A stretch of 64,000 nucleotides of DNA from JAGVXH01 sp041649045 (lineage in GTDB: Archaea > Nanobdellota > Nanobdellia > Pacearchaeales > GW2011-AR1), in contig JBAZNV010000002.1 of assembly GCA_041649045.1 (NCBI GenBank), positions 1 through 64,000 on the forward strand, written 5' to 3'. Shown one piece after another: positions 8,029 to 15,363 of the stretch (positions are counted from its first letter, which is position 1; every line of letters starts with the position of its first letter). Position numbers and translations under genes: made by a program. The notes beneath the pieces were generated by a model. The model had not been told where the DNA came from. It made no database searches and saw only the letters and a program-made list of their open reading frames with translations.

Positions 8029-8547
8029 TTATTCCCTTTTCTTTTCTTTCTTTATTATTTTAGTTTTAAAATTTTTTACAAGATAATCTTCAATTTCTTT
8101 TCTTGTTACAGTTAATCTTCTTATTTTTCCCCTTTTAATCTTTTTTCTTTCAACCTTTTTCCCTGCTCTCTCGAATACAACAGTAACTTCAAGCCCCATA
8201 ATCCCAACCTCTCTTATATATTCCATGTCTGGAATTTCAATATATTCATTTATTCCGAACGAAAAAAAGTTATCTTGAATTTGTTTTTCTTTAAGAGTAT
8301 TGTCAATCGCAGGCAACAATTTTTTTAATATCTCAAGTGCGCTTTCATCTCGTAGAGTTACCTTTGTTCCTACCTCAAGTCCTGGACGAACATTCCAAGT
8401 CGGAATTCTTTTCGTTGCTTTGACCCGAACTGGTTTTCTCTCGCTTATCCTCTCAAGCAAAATAAATCCCTTGTCAAGTTTTTCACCCGTCCCGCCAATA
8501 TTAAGGACCACTTTCTCTATTCTGATTTCACGCATTTTATTTGTCAT
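8029..8547 (-). CDS. rpl5: Large-subunit ribosomal protein uL5
   Basis: A 172-residue uL5 that contacts 5S rRNA. It starts (MTNK)MREIRIEKVVLNIGG, the classical archaeal N-terminus, and has the KRIPTWNVRPGLEVGTKVTL segment and the FSFGINEYIEIPDMEY motif shared by all uL5 proteins. The start may be 8547 or 8535; the second follows the eS4 stop as TAAaATG. The C-terminus is a basic tail (KNFKTKIIKKEKKRE). Confidence 0.94.
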   Translation of the reverse strand: MTNKMREIRIEKVVLNIGGTGEKLDKGFILLERISERKPVRVKATKRIPTWNVRPGLEVGTKVTLRDESALEILKKLLPAIDNTLKEKQIQDNFFSFGINEYIEIPDMEYIREVGIMGLEVTVVFERAGKKVERKKIKRGKIRRLTVTRKEIEDYLVKNFKTKIIKKEKKRE

Positions 8548-9178
8548 TTTCTATAACCAATATCGACTTGTATGGCAATACAACATCCTTGTCATTTAAT
8601 TTTACAAGATAATTTCTTCCTCGTGCAAGTTCCTCAAATTTCAAAAGCTTTCCTTTCTCGCCAGCATGTTTTCCCAAAACAACCTCGATGTTTGCACCTT
8701 CTCTAAGTTTTAACATCTTTTTTATTTTATTTTCTTTTGTATTTACAACCACAGAATCTCCGACAGAAAATTTTTCTTTCGTAATAAAGTTCTGTCCGTC
8801 ACTAAGATTCATTTGTATCTTGTCTTTCCCAATTATTTTCTTCCCAATTATTTTCACAATTTTTTCTTCGGCATCATTTCCATGGATTTCTCTGAGCTTG
8901 AATTTTTTATTTACAATCTCCAATCTATAATTCAATTTATCATTTAAACTTACAACATCAAAGACACCGACAGGAGAATCTTCGTCCTTTTTCACTTTAT
9001 GATTTATTTTTACCAGCCCATTTAGCGTTATGTATCTTGCTTCTTTCCTCGTCTTAGCGATCTTCAGGATATCTCTAAGTATAAATAACAGGCTAATCCC
9101 GCTCGAAGACGAATGGTTCGGCGTCGCTATAAACTTCCGTCCTTTCATTTTTCTTGGCAATGGCCATTTCTTAGACAT
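8537..9178 (-). CDS. rps4e: Small-subunit ribosomal protein eS4
   Basis: A 213-residue eS4. Domain order: N-terminal eS4 motif (KKWPLPRKMKGRKFIATPN), an S4-type RNA-binding helix pair (about 40-90, with LLFILRDILKIAKTRKEARY), the central eS4 domain and a C-terminal KOW motif (LREGANIEVVLGKHAGEKGK). I place the start at 9178, immediately after the uL24 stop (TGAgATG), not at 9199. Length and order are normal for archaea. Confidence 0.95.
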   Translation of the reverse strand: MSKKWPLPRKMKGRKFIATPNHSSSSGISLLFILRDILKIAKTRKEARYITLNGLVKINHKVKKDEDSPVGVFDVVSLNDKLNYRLEIVNKKFKLREIHGNDAEEKIVKIIGKKIIGKDKIQMNLSDGQNFITKEKFSVGDSVVVNTKENKIKKMLKLREGANIEVVLGKHAGEKGKLLKFEELARGRNYLVKLNDKDVVLPYKSILVIENDK

Positions 9179-9179
9179 C

Positions 9180-9626
9180 TCATTTCTTTTCGTGTGCATT
9201 TTTTTCTTTCTCCTTGTTTATTTCTACTTTCTCCGCAACTTCTTTCTCTTCTTTCTTCGTCGTTTTAAATCTTTTTTCATCTTTGTCATAAAGCGATATA
9301 ATTTTTATTTTAGATGGATTAAACCAGATTGGAACCTTGTCTCCGCTTTTTTTTTGTTTAGAAATTCCATCAATTTGTACTCGGGTTCTTTTTATGTCGC
9401 ATTCCAAAACTTTTCCTTGCTTTCCCTTATATTTCCCTCTCATTACTTTTACCTCGTCATCTTTTCTGACCTCAATGCTGTTCCTTTTATGTCTCATCTT
9501 CAATGATTTGTCGAGTGGAGCCGCCATAAAAGTTTTCAAAATATGATTTGGAGCATTCGCCCTGTATTTTACCTGCTTCCTCGGCTGAACACTTCTATTC
9601 CAGTTTTTATTAAATTTGGTTTTCAT
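9180..9626 (-). CDS. rpl24: Large-subunit ribosomal protein uL24
   Basis: A 148-residue uL24 with a KOW domain: KVMRGKYKGKQGKVLECDIK followed by RTRVQIDGI. The N-terminus includes the archaeal HILKTFMAAPLDKSLKMRHK segment. After the core there is a roughly 35-residue Lys/Glu tail, another extended charged tail as in uL15 and eL31. It overlaps the upstream Cys-rich ORF by ATGA. Confidence 0.94.
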   Translation of the reverse strand: MKTKFNKNWNRSVQPRKQVKYRANAPNHILKTFMAAPLDKSLKMRHKRNSIEVRKDDEVKVMRGKYKGKQGKVLECDIKRTRVQIDGISKQKKSGDKVPIWFNPSKIKIISLYDKDEKRFKTTKKEEKEVAEKVEINKEKEKNAHEKK

Positions 9627-9901
9627 CTTCGTTTTGGAATACTTAATTTAGTTGTGTCCCCATGGCGGTTCGGAAAAGTTACATTAACAAAATTTTGTAA
9701 TCTTCTCGTTAAATAATCTACTCCATGGGCATCATAAAATTTTCTTGCCATACATTTTTGAGATTCTTCTACGGGGCATATTTTTGTTTTACAAGAGCCC
9801 ATCCCTGCATAGCGACACATTGTAGCCTCGCTATCTCTAACATATTCTACTCCCGATGGCTCATATCCCATATGTCCTGTGCCCATAATTCGTTTCCTCA
9901 T
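9623..9901 (-). CDS. Unrecognised basic Cys4 protein embedded between uL14 and uL24
   Basis: A 92-residue basic ORF that I do not recognise. Four cysteines are grouped in 24 residues (MCRYAGMGSC, KICPVEESQKC), a spacing compatible with a zinc site, followed by ARKFYDAHGVDYLTRRLQNF and a basic C-terminus. A longer in-frame start at 10006 overlaps uL14 by 100 bases and is rejected; the ATG at 9901 follows the uL14 stop as TAAgATG. uL14 and uL24 are adjacent in ordinary archaeal operons. Size, charge and Cys cluster would fit a lineage-specific ribosomal or ribosome-associated protein, but this is inference. Confidence 0.75.
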   Translation of the reverse strand: MRKRIMGTGHMGYEPSGVEYVRDSEATMCRYAGMGSCKTKICPVEESQKCMARKFYDAHGVDYLTRRLQNFVNVTFPNRHGDTTKLSIPKRR

Positions 9902-9902
9902 C

Positions 9903-10304
9903 TTAATACACCACGCTCGCAAGCTTGGAGACCTCCTTCCATCTTTCCTGAATTTCTCTCGCGACAGGACCCTTGATTTGCGTCCCTTTCGGATTTCCTT
10001 TTTCATCTTTCAATAATGCAACGGCGTTGTCAGAAAAACAAACTCGCTCGCCCGTATTTCTTCTCCACGGCTTTCTCTGTCTTACAACAACGGCATCAAA
10101 AACTTCCCCTTTCATTTTTGGGTCGCCCTTTCTTACTGAAACCTTTACCCAATCTGCAACTTTAGCGTAACCCTGTCTCGCATGTTTCGTCTTCCCATGT
10201 TTCACCGACGTTATTCTTACAATTCTCGCCCCGCTATTATCACAAGCTTCAACTTCACTCCCGATATTTAGCCCTCGCGTCGGTCTGCTGCTTACAGCTT
10301 TCAT
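9903..10304 (-). CDS. rpl14: Large-subunit ribosomal protein uL14
   Basis: A 133-residue uL14, slightly smaller than or equal to other archaeal copies. Core strands carry VEACDNSGARIVRITSVKHG (about 18-37) and ADWVKVSVRKGDPKMKGEVF; the C-terminal archaeal signature is GTQIKGPVAREIQERWKEVS, followed by KLASVVY. It overlaps uS17 upstream by four bases. Part of the inter-subunit bridge region. Confidence 0.96.
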   Translation of the reverse strand: MKAVSSRPTRGLNIGSEVEACDNSGARIVRITSVKHGKTKHARQGYAKVADWVKVSVRKGDPKMKGEVFDAVVVRQRKPWRRNTGERVCFSDNAVALLKDEKGNPKGTQIKGPVAREIQERWKEVSKLASVVY

Positions 10305-10651
10305 GCCTTCTCCTCCCGCTTTCTTATAACTTTATCAATGATAAAATGAATTGTTTTGCTAATTGGTCTTGTTTCGCCAACGAGAATCAAATCGCCTTCC
10401 CCAATTTCTTTTTCCATGCAATCTGGGAGTCTTGCATGAATCTTTGTTTTTCTTTTTTCATATCGTTCATATTTCGGAATCTTGACTATTCTTTCAAATT
10501 CAATAACTACTCTTCCCGGGAACTTTCTTATCACTTTCCCCTCAAATGTTCTTCCGCGAATTTTCAATTTTTTATCTCCATGGACAGGACAAAGTCTATC
10601 TTTGCATTCAACTTTCTCTTCAACTTTAATTTTTGTTTTTTTCTTTTCCAT
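10301..10651 (-). CDS. rps17: Small-subunit ribosomal protein uS17
   Basis: A 116-residue uS17. The OB-fold core has GRTFEGKVIRKFPGRVVIEF and KYERYEKRKTKIHARLPDC, then IGEGDLILVGETRPISKTIH, all standard uS17 motifs. The N-terminus has a CKDRLCPVHG segment found in archaeal forms. It overlaps aIF1 as TAATG. In many archaea the RNase P protein Rpp29 gene (rnp1) stands between aIF1 and uS17; here it is absent. Confidence 0.95.
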   Translation of the reverse strand: MEKKKTKIKVEEKVECKDRLCPVHGDKKLKIRGRTFEGKVIRKFPGRVVIEFERIVKIPKYERYEKRKTKIHARLPDCMEKEIGEGDLILVGETRPISKTIHFIIDKVIRKREEKA

Positions 10652-10950
10652 TATTCGCTTATTTGTTCCTCGTTAAACCCCATCTCGACAAGGATTGGTT
10701 TTATATGACCCCGGTGGTTTCCCTGAAGTTCAATAACTTTGTTTTTGATTGTACCGCCACAGGCTCTTTTTTCCTTGAGTCTTTTAGCAATATCTTTTAT
10801 GTCAACTCCGTCATCAAACCCGCTTATCATTGTGGACACCTTTCCAAAACGCCTTTTTTCTGTCTTTACTTCTATCCTTTGTTGCGTTTTAGCTATTTGA
10901 TCGCAAACACACGCCTGGGTAGGCAATCCACATTTTGGGCAAATCTCCAC
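10651..10950 (-). CDS. Translation initiation factor aIF1 (SUI1 family)
   Basis: A 99-residue SUI1/eIF1 protein. The start codon is GTG. An N-terminal zinc-like cluster (ICPKCGLPTQACVC) precedes the SUI1 domain, which shows KRRFGKVSTMISGFDDGVDI, LKEKRACGGTIKNKVIELQG and HRGHIKPILVEMGF. aIF1 enforces start-codon selection on the small subunit. Location between uL29 and uS17 is the archaeal norm. Confidence 0.94.
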   Translation of the reverse strand: MEICPKCGLPTQACVCDQIAKTQQRIEVKTEKRRFGKVSTMISGFDDGVDIKDIAKRLKEKRACGGTIKNKVIELQGNHRGHIKPILVEMGFNEEQISE

Positions 10951-10951
10951 T

Positions 10952-11110
10952 TTACTTTTTTCCTCCCAATTTAATTTGCTTCATTGTTAATAGCCTCGCA
11001 ATTTCCTTTTTAACTCTTTTCTTTTTCTGAGGTTGTTTCAAGAGTTCTATCTTTAAATCTGCAAGTTTTTTTTCTATTTCTTTGTCATTCATTTCTTTTT
11101 CATCCTTCAT
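10952..11110 (-). CDS. rpl29: Large-subunit ribosomal protein uL29
   Basis: A 52-residue ORF, short enough to be missed by gene finders. It reads MKDEKEMNDKEIEKKLADLK, then IELLKQPQKKKRVKKEIARL and a basic end LLTMKQIKLGGKK. Two helices with an RxxxxxIARLxT pattern are the uL29 signature. It begins in an ATGA overlap with the uS3 stop and ends 1 base before the GTG of aIF1. Location between uS3 and aIF1 is as expected. Confidence 0.92.
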   Translation of the reverse strand: MKDEKEMNDKEIEKKLADLKIELLKQPQKKKRVKKEIARLLTMKQIKLGGKK

Positions 11111-11781
11111 TTCTTGACCTTCTTTGTTTTTATTTTAATTTTTTCTTCTTCCTTGAACACAGAATTCTTTTTCACTTGTGCAATAAAATTGTCATCCAAA
11201 ATAATTTGATCATCCACCTTCAGATTTGGAGCCAAAATTGCGACTTTTATTCCCACAACCCCCTGCTTAGTTTCTGCAACAGACTCGGCTCTGTCAACAA
11301 CGTTTGCCGAATCTCCGGTTTTCTTCAAATATCCATACGCAAATCTCCAGCTTCTCGCCCTTTCACTCGGCAACCGCCCCGAAACTCTGATTTCACAACC
11401 CAAAGCGCCGGCGTTTTTTATTTTTAATAACGTACGATAACTTGCAGCTTTATATTTCATTGAACCAAATCTTTCAAGAGTTAAAGCGATATCATCAGCA
11501 ACCAGCTGCGCATCAAATTCAGGGTGAATAATTTCTTCAATATCAAGATGTGGGTTTTCCATTTTAAATCTTTTTTTCAACACTTCAGTCAGTTCTGCAA
11601 TTTTTTCTCCTTTTTTCCCGATAATCCATCCTGGCTTGTGTGTCGAAACAATAATTTTTTCTCCAACGGGAGTGTATTCTATTTTTATTCTCGAAACTTT
11701 TCCTTTCCCGAACATTTTTTTTACAAATGTTTTTATGTTATATTCGTCTTTTCTTACTTCTATAAATTTTCTCTCTTCCAT
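11107..11781 (-). CDS. rps3: Small-subunit ribosomal protein uS3
   Basis: A 224-residue uS3 of the mRNA entry site. The KH domain (about 40-115) includes VSTHKPGWIIGKKGEKIAEL with the GxxG loop; the C-terminal domain has GCEIRVSGRLPSERARSWRF. The C-terminal tail is short and lysine-rich. The ATG shares its A with the uL22 stop (TAATG), and its stop overlaps uL29. Confidence 0.96.
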   Translation of the reverse strand: MEERKFIEVRKDEYNIKTFVKKMFGKGKVSRIKIEYTPVGEKIIVSTHKPGWIIGKKGEKIAELTEVLKKRFKMENPHLDIEEIIHPEFDAQLVADDIALTLERFGSMKYKAASYRTLLKIKNAGALGCEIRVSGRLPSERARSWRFAYGYLKKTGDSANVVDRAESVAETKQGVVGIKVAILAPNLKVDDQIILDDNFIAQVKKNSVFKEEEKIKIKTKKVKK

Positions 11782-12380
11782 TATTTTTTCTCCTTGTTTA
11801 TTTTAGTTCTATCTCTTAGTTCAATATAAACATGTGCTCTCTTTCCCCGTCTTCCGCCGCTTCTGAAAGGTTGAGACGCTTTATTTGCTATCGCCTTGAA
11901 TATTACTGGATTTTCGACGCCATTGTAATTTGCATTCGCATCAGCTTGTTTCACTAAATCAATTATAGCCTCGCAAACCATCACAGGAAATTTCCCGCCA
12001 GATATCCCCTTTCCTTTTTGATGCGCCGTTTCTCGTCTTTGCATCGGGACAGCCCGTTTCATTTTAAGCACCTGTTGCATTCTTAAAATAGCAGCTTCGG
12101 GGGTCATTCCTTTTATCATTCTGCAAACCTCGCCCGCATATTTCGGGGAAATTCTTAATGAAACGCCATTCGCGACAGCAAATTCTTTGGCAACTCGTTC
12201 TTCTTTCTTTTTCTTCATCGGAACATTTGCTTCTTCAGCCTTTTTTTCTGTTTCAATAGTTTCTTTTTTTATCTCTTCTTTCTTTTCTTTTTTTATCTCC
12301 TTATTCTTTGGCTGAACAGGAACATTAACTTTCGAAATTTTCTTTTCTCTTGCCGATGGCGAATATTGTTTTTCTGTCAT
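11781..12380 (-). CDS. rpl22: Large-subunit ribosomal protein uL22 with N-terminal extension
   Basis: A 199-residue uL22. The first 60 residues are a K/E-rich extension not seen in ordinary archaeal homologues (about 150 residues). The core includes GVSLRISPKYAGEVCRMIKG, MTPEAAILRMQQVLKMKRAV and the exit-tunnel hairpin with SGGRRGKRAHVYIELRD. Its Shine-Dalgarno site (gaggagg) lies inside the last codons of the small upstream ORF. Confidence 0.94.
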   Translation of the reverse strand: MTEKQYSPSAREKKISKVNVPVQPKNKEIKKEKKEEIKKETIETEKKAEEANVPMKKKKEERVAKEFAVANGVSLRISPKYAGEVCRMIKGMTPEAAILRMQQVLKMKRAVPMQRRETAHQKGKGISGGKFPVMVCEAIIDLVKQADANANYNGVENPVIFKAIANKASQPFRSGGRRGKRAHVYIELRDRTKINKEKK

Positions 12381-12517
12381 TAAATTTCTACCTCCTCAAA
12401 AACATGATTATTACAATAAAGGTTTCCGTCCAACATATAAGTTGTAACAATCGCAGCTTTATCGAATGGAAAGACACCAACCATATAGACATCCCCCACG
12501 CTAACAATTTTCTCCAT
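12380..12517 (-). CDS. Unrecognised 45-residue protein embedded between uS19 and uL22
   Basis: A 45-codon ORF in perfect register: it begins 1 base after the uS19 stop (TAAaATG at 12517) and its stop shares bases with the uL22 start (TAATG). It reads MEKIVSVGDVYMVGVFPFDK, then AAIVTTYMLDGNLYCNNHVF and ends EEVEI. No known family is evident. The last codons supply the uL22 ribosome-binding site. An untranslated spacer of 140 bases by chance open and so neatly joined is unlikely, but the ORF is short, so expression is not certain. Confidence 0.6.
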   Translation of the reverse strand: MEKIVSVGDVYMVGVFPFDKAAIVTTYMLDGNLYCNNHVFEEVEI

Positions 12518-12518
12518 T

Positions 12519-12926
12519 TTATTTTACCGACCTTGAAGCGCTGGATTTCGTAGCACCAACTCCGGCCGCTCCATGTTTAGTTGTTCTTCTTGTTAATGCG
12601 AATTCTCCAAGTCGATGTCCAAGCATCTCTTCATTAATTTCAACTCTCATGAATTCTTTCCCATTGTGAACCCAAATTGTCTTGCCAAGCATCGCGGGAA
12701 CAATTACAAGTTCTCTGCTATGAGTTCTAATGGGTCGATTTTTTTGCACCCTTTCTTTGCACTTGTTCACAAACTGTTCAATCACATCATAATTTCTCAT
12801 TATCGCTCTTCTTGGTCGAGATTTCACCAACTTCGCAAATTCACGAGTATCCAAGCTAACAAGCTCGTCAACTTTCTTTCCTCGATAAAATTTATCTTTA
12901 TTCTTTTGTGCTATTTCATCTGCCAT
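12519..12926 (-). CDS. rps19: Small-subunit ribosomal protein uS19
   Basis: A 135-residue uS19. Core motifs are KDKFYRGKKVDELVSLDTRE near the start, RPIRTHSRELVIVPAMLGKT, WVHNGKEF and the C-terminal MLGHRLGEFALTRRTTKHGA. The start is set at 12926, which follows the upstream ORF stop as TAAtATG; the 12938 ATG would overlap it. It sits in the small-subunit head. Confidence 0.95.
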   Translation of the reverse strand: MADEIAQKNKDKFYRGKKVDELVSLDTREFAKLVKSRPRRAIMRNYDVIEQFVNKCKERVQKNRPIRTHSRELVIVPAMLGKTIWVHNGKEFMRVEINEEMLGHRLGEFALTRRTTKHGAAGVGATKSSASRSVK

Positions 12927-12927
12927 A

Positions 12928-13266
12928 TTAAATTCCAAAGCCCGCCATTTTAATTGCTTGAATCAACAAAGGGGAATAACCACATCCTTCTCCGCTTGTG
13001 ATAACTTTTGTATCAACAGGCAATATCAGCATCTTACCTACACGATCAAAGCCTAATTCATCTTTTTCGAAAATATATTGTCGAATACTTTCCCCCATAG
13101 GCTCTAAAAATCTTATATCCCCATTTATTTCCCAAACTACAACATCTAAAGTTGTATTCTCTGTTTTCCCTTTGTAAATCACATAAACCCTATCTCCACT
13201 TCGTAATGCCCTAAACTCTTCCAAGTTTTCTAAAGTTTCTCGTCTTGCTAATTCATTTGTTCCCAT
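12928..13266 (-). CDS. Unrecognised small protein embedded between uL2 and uS19
   Basis: A 112-residue ORF of unknown function. After a charged helix (ARRETLENLEEFRALR) it appears beta-rich: SGDRVYVIYKGKTENTTLDV, VVWEINGDIRFLEP, VGKMLILPVDTKVITSGEGC. The order GDRVYVIYKG is reminiscent of small beta-barrel folds, but I cannot name a family. It starts 1 base after the uL2 stop and ends 1 base before the uS19 ATG. uL2-uS19 adjacency is among the most conserved in archaea and bacteria, so this is a real departure. Confidence 0.75.
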   Translation of the reverse strand: MGTNELARRETLENLEEFRALRSGDRVYVIYKGKTENTTLDVVVWEINGDIRFLEPMGESIRQYIFEKDELGFDRVGKMLILPVDTKVITSGEGCGYSPLLIQAIKMAGFGI

Positions 13267-13267
13267 T

Positions 13268-13966
13268 TTATCTTTTCTTCCTCCCTGTTCTTCTCGGTCT
13301 TAATAAACCCACCTTTCTTCCTGGCGAAGCGTTTCTCTTAATAATCTTGCTCTTGATTCTCTTTCCTCTGCCGCTACCGAACGGATGGTCTATCCTGTTC
13401 ATTTTTACTCCACTCGTTCTAGGCCACAATTTCGATTTTGTTTTCATGATATGAAAATGTTTTCCCGCTTTCAAAATTGGTTTCTCAAGTCTTCCATCGG
13501 CAGCCGCTCTCCCGACAGTCGCTCTGCAATTTGCATTAAATATTTTTTCCTGTTTCGAAGGCATTCTAATTTTTATATCGTCGCCCTCTCGCCCCAAAAT
13601 CAACGCGCAATTCCCGCCAGTCCTTACAAACTGTCCACCGTCCTTTTGCGTATGTTCAATATTAAAAACCTCTGTTCCGTTTTTCAAATCCCCTAATTTA
13701 GCCACATCCCCATTTTTACTTCCGCCAATATTTATTTTCTGTCCAACGTATAATAAATTTGCAGCGAAATTATAAAATTTGTCTCCTTTTGCATTTATCA
13801 TTTTAGCGATAGGAACACTATGCCCCGGCGACGCAATCAATTTCACAACTTCCCATTCACCCTCAAGATTACTGGGGTATCCAGGATAAACAGCAAAAGC
13901 CCTCTGTTTGACTCTATAAGTATGGCTGCCCTTCCCTCGTGCCTGTGGAATTATTCGCTTTCCCAT
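13268..13966 (-). CDS. rpl2: Large-subunit ribosomal protein uL2
   Basis: A 232-residue uL2. Motifs: MGKRIIPQARGKGSHTYRVK at the start, the OB/SH3 strands with VVKLIASPGHSVPIAKMINA, the peptidyl-transferase-proximal KLWPRTSGVKMNRIDHPFGS region (with the conserved His in GS-H-P type context) and a basic end (LLRPRRTGRKKR). Length is normal (about 240). Seven bases separate it from uL23 upstream. Confidence 0.96.
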   Translation of the reverse strand: MGKRIIPQARGKGSHTYRVKQRAFAVYPGYPSNLEGEWEVVKLIASPGHSVPIAKMINAKGDKFYNFAANLLYVGQKINIGGSKNGDVAKLGDLKNGTEVFNIEHTQKDGGQFVRTGGNCALILGREGDDIKIRMPSKQEKIFNANCRATVGRAAADGRLEKPILKAGKHFHIMKTKSKLWPRTSGVKMNRIDHPFGSGRGKRIKSKIIKRNASPGRKVGLLRPRRTGRKKR

Positions 13967-13973
13967 TTTATAA

Positions 13974-14228
13974 CTACATTAGTCCTAATTTCGTTGCAAG
14001 GTCAATCGCAGGAAATTCTGGTTTTAATTTAACATAAGCATATTTTTTATTTTCAAATGTATGAGTTCTCACTTTTGCAACTTTTACATCAAACAAAGAT
14101 TCGATTTCCTTTTTTATTTCCGCTTTATTAACCGCCCTATCAACGACAAACACAACAATATTTTCAGCTTCTATCTGCCTCACAATTTTTTCCGTCGATT
14201 TTATTTTCTCTAAAATTATCGTTTTCAT
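13974..14228 (-). CDS. rpl23: Large-subunit ribosomal protein uL23
   Basis: An 84-residue uL23, the minimal archaeal size, located at the tunnel exit. Core: EKIKSTEKIVRQIEAENIVV, FVVDRAVNKAEIKKEIESLF, and KVAKVRTHTFENKKYAYVKL. Its ATG overlaps the stop of the 118-residue orphan ORF upstream by four bases (ATGA). Confidence 0.94.
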   Translation of the reverse strand: MKTIILEKIKSTEKIVRQIEAENIVVFVVDRAVNKAEIKKEIESLFDVKVAKVRTHTFENKKYAYVKLKPEFPAIDLATKLGLM

Positions 14229-14581
14229 GCTACAGCCAACCTCCGCAGCCTGTCATCAACATATAATTCAAAAAATTGATCATCTATAGCACCAATAATT
14301 CCACGTCGAAAATCTCTCCAGGGAACAGCTTTTATTATCACGTCCTCATCCTGTCTAAAATCTATTTCTGTTCCATCTAATTCAACCGCATAATTTCCAT
14401 CAGGAGAAATGAAGAGATACATATTCGGAACGGCCCGAGTATCAATAGGAGGCATCATCCCAAGATAAACAAACTGCATCTTTTTCTCATCGACTTCAAA
14501 AGCAACTTTTTCTCCCACGTTCTTTTTAGTCATCATTCTTTTTAATTTTTCAATACAAAGCAAACTTGATTCTTCCCTCAT
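14225..14581 (-). CDS. Unrecognised acidic protein embedded between uL4 and uL23
   Basis: A 118-residue ORF that I do not recognise. It is acidic and looks beta-rich (VGEKVAFEVDEKKMQFVYLG; NMYLFISPDGNYAVELDGTE), with no Cys pair or membrane segment. It begins in an ATGA overlap with uL4 and ends in one with uL23; the last codons (RRLAVA) contain the uL23 Shine-Dalgarno (cggaggt). uL4 and uL23 are adjacent almost everywhere, so this is another lineage-specific insertion. Confidence 0.77.
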   Translation of the reverse strand: MREESSLLCIEKLKRMMTKKNVGEKVAFEVDEKKMQFVYLGMMPPIDTRAVPNMYLFISPDGNYAVELDGTEIDFRQDEDVIIKAVPWRDFRRGIIGAIDDQFFELYVDDRLRRLAVA

Positions 14582-15363
14582 TTAAATCTCTCTCCTATTT
14601 CTTTAATTGCTTTTTCAGTATAACATGCGATTCTTCCCGGCTCCCCGTTCGGCGACAAGTCGCTTATTCGTAGTTCATCGACGGCAACAACATCAATTCC
14701 CTTTCTGCTCATAGACTCATCATCTCCAATAACAAACAGCAATCCGGCATTAGTCTTATATTTTCTTCCTCGCATTTTCCCGATTCCAGGGCGGATGGTC
14801 TTTACTTTTAATATTTTCGAAAAAGTTTCTCCAAAAACTTTTTTCATCAGCTCTAAAAATTCTTTTGTTTTAAGAGAGAGGACGCTCTCGTCAAAAACAA
14901 ATCCTGACAATATTTTTTTTCCATATTTTTTTTCCAGTGATTTTGGGTCCATAGTTCCCGCAAAAGCAGAATTAAAACCGATAATAAGTTCTTTCTTGTT
15001 CGTTTTTCTGAAAGGATTCTTCTCGCTCTTTGGAGCATGAGGTCTTCGCCCGCCTCGTGTATTCGAAACAGTAGCACCAATCCAATTAAAACTACTTCCA
15101 TGTCTCGACATAATTTTCCTTGGAACTCTTGATATTCCCTTTCCATAAGTTGTTTTCCACGCATGTCTCTTGTGCCTCAAAATTCCAGAAGCAGAATATC
15201 CTGCTCCCGCACCCTTCATTGACCCAAACGGCTGGGAATAAATTCCTTTCTGCGCTTCAAATATTTTCGCCAAAATATCTTCTCTTATTCTTTCGGAAAA
15301 ATTCTTTGGCAGGTCAATTGATGTTTTCTCATTTCCCGTCTTATCGATAATTTTTACTTTCAT
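14578..15363 (-). CDS. rpl4: Large-subunit ribosomal protein uL4
   Basis: A 261-residue uL4, typical archaeal length. It includes the tunnel loop with MKGAGAGYSASGILRHKRHA and KTTYGKGISRVPRKIMSRHG, GATVSNTRGGRRPHAPKSEK, and the C-terminal KTNAGLLFVIGDDESMSRKG. It forms part of the peptide tunnel constriction. ATGA overlaps join it to uL3 and to the downstream orphan ORF. Confidence 0.96.
   Translation of the reverse strand: MKVKIIDKTGNEKTSIDLPKNFSERIREDILAKIFEAQKGIYSQPFGSMKGAGAGYSASGILRHKRHAWKTTYGKGISRVPRKIMSRHGSSFNWIGATVSNTRGGRRPHAPKSEKNPFRKTNKKELIIGFNSAFAGTMDPKSLEKKYGKKILSGFVFDESVLSLKTKEFLELMKKVFGETFSKILKVKTIRPGIGKMRGRKYKTNAGLLFVIGDDESMSRKGIDVVAVDELRISDLSPNGEPGRIACYTEKAIKEIGERFK

Noticed and set aside
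9902..10006. Longer start for the Cys4 orphan inside uL14
   Set aside because: The 105 bases would overlap uL14 on the same strand; the downstream ATG follows the uL14 stop by one base.
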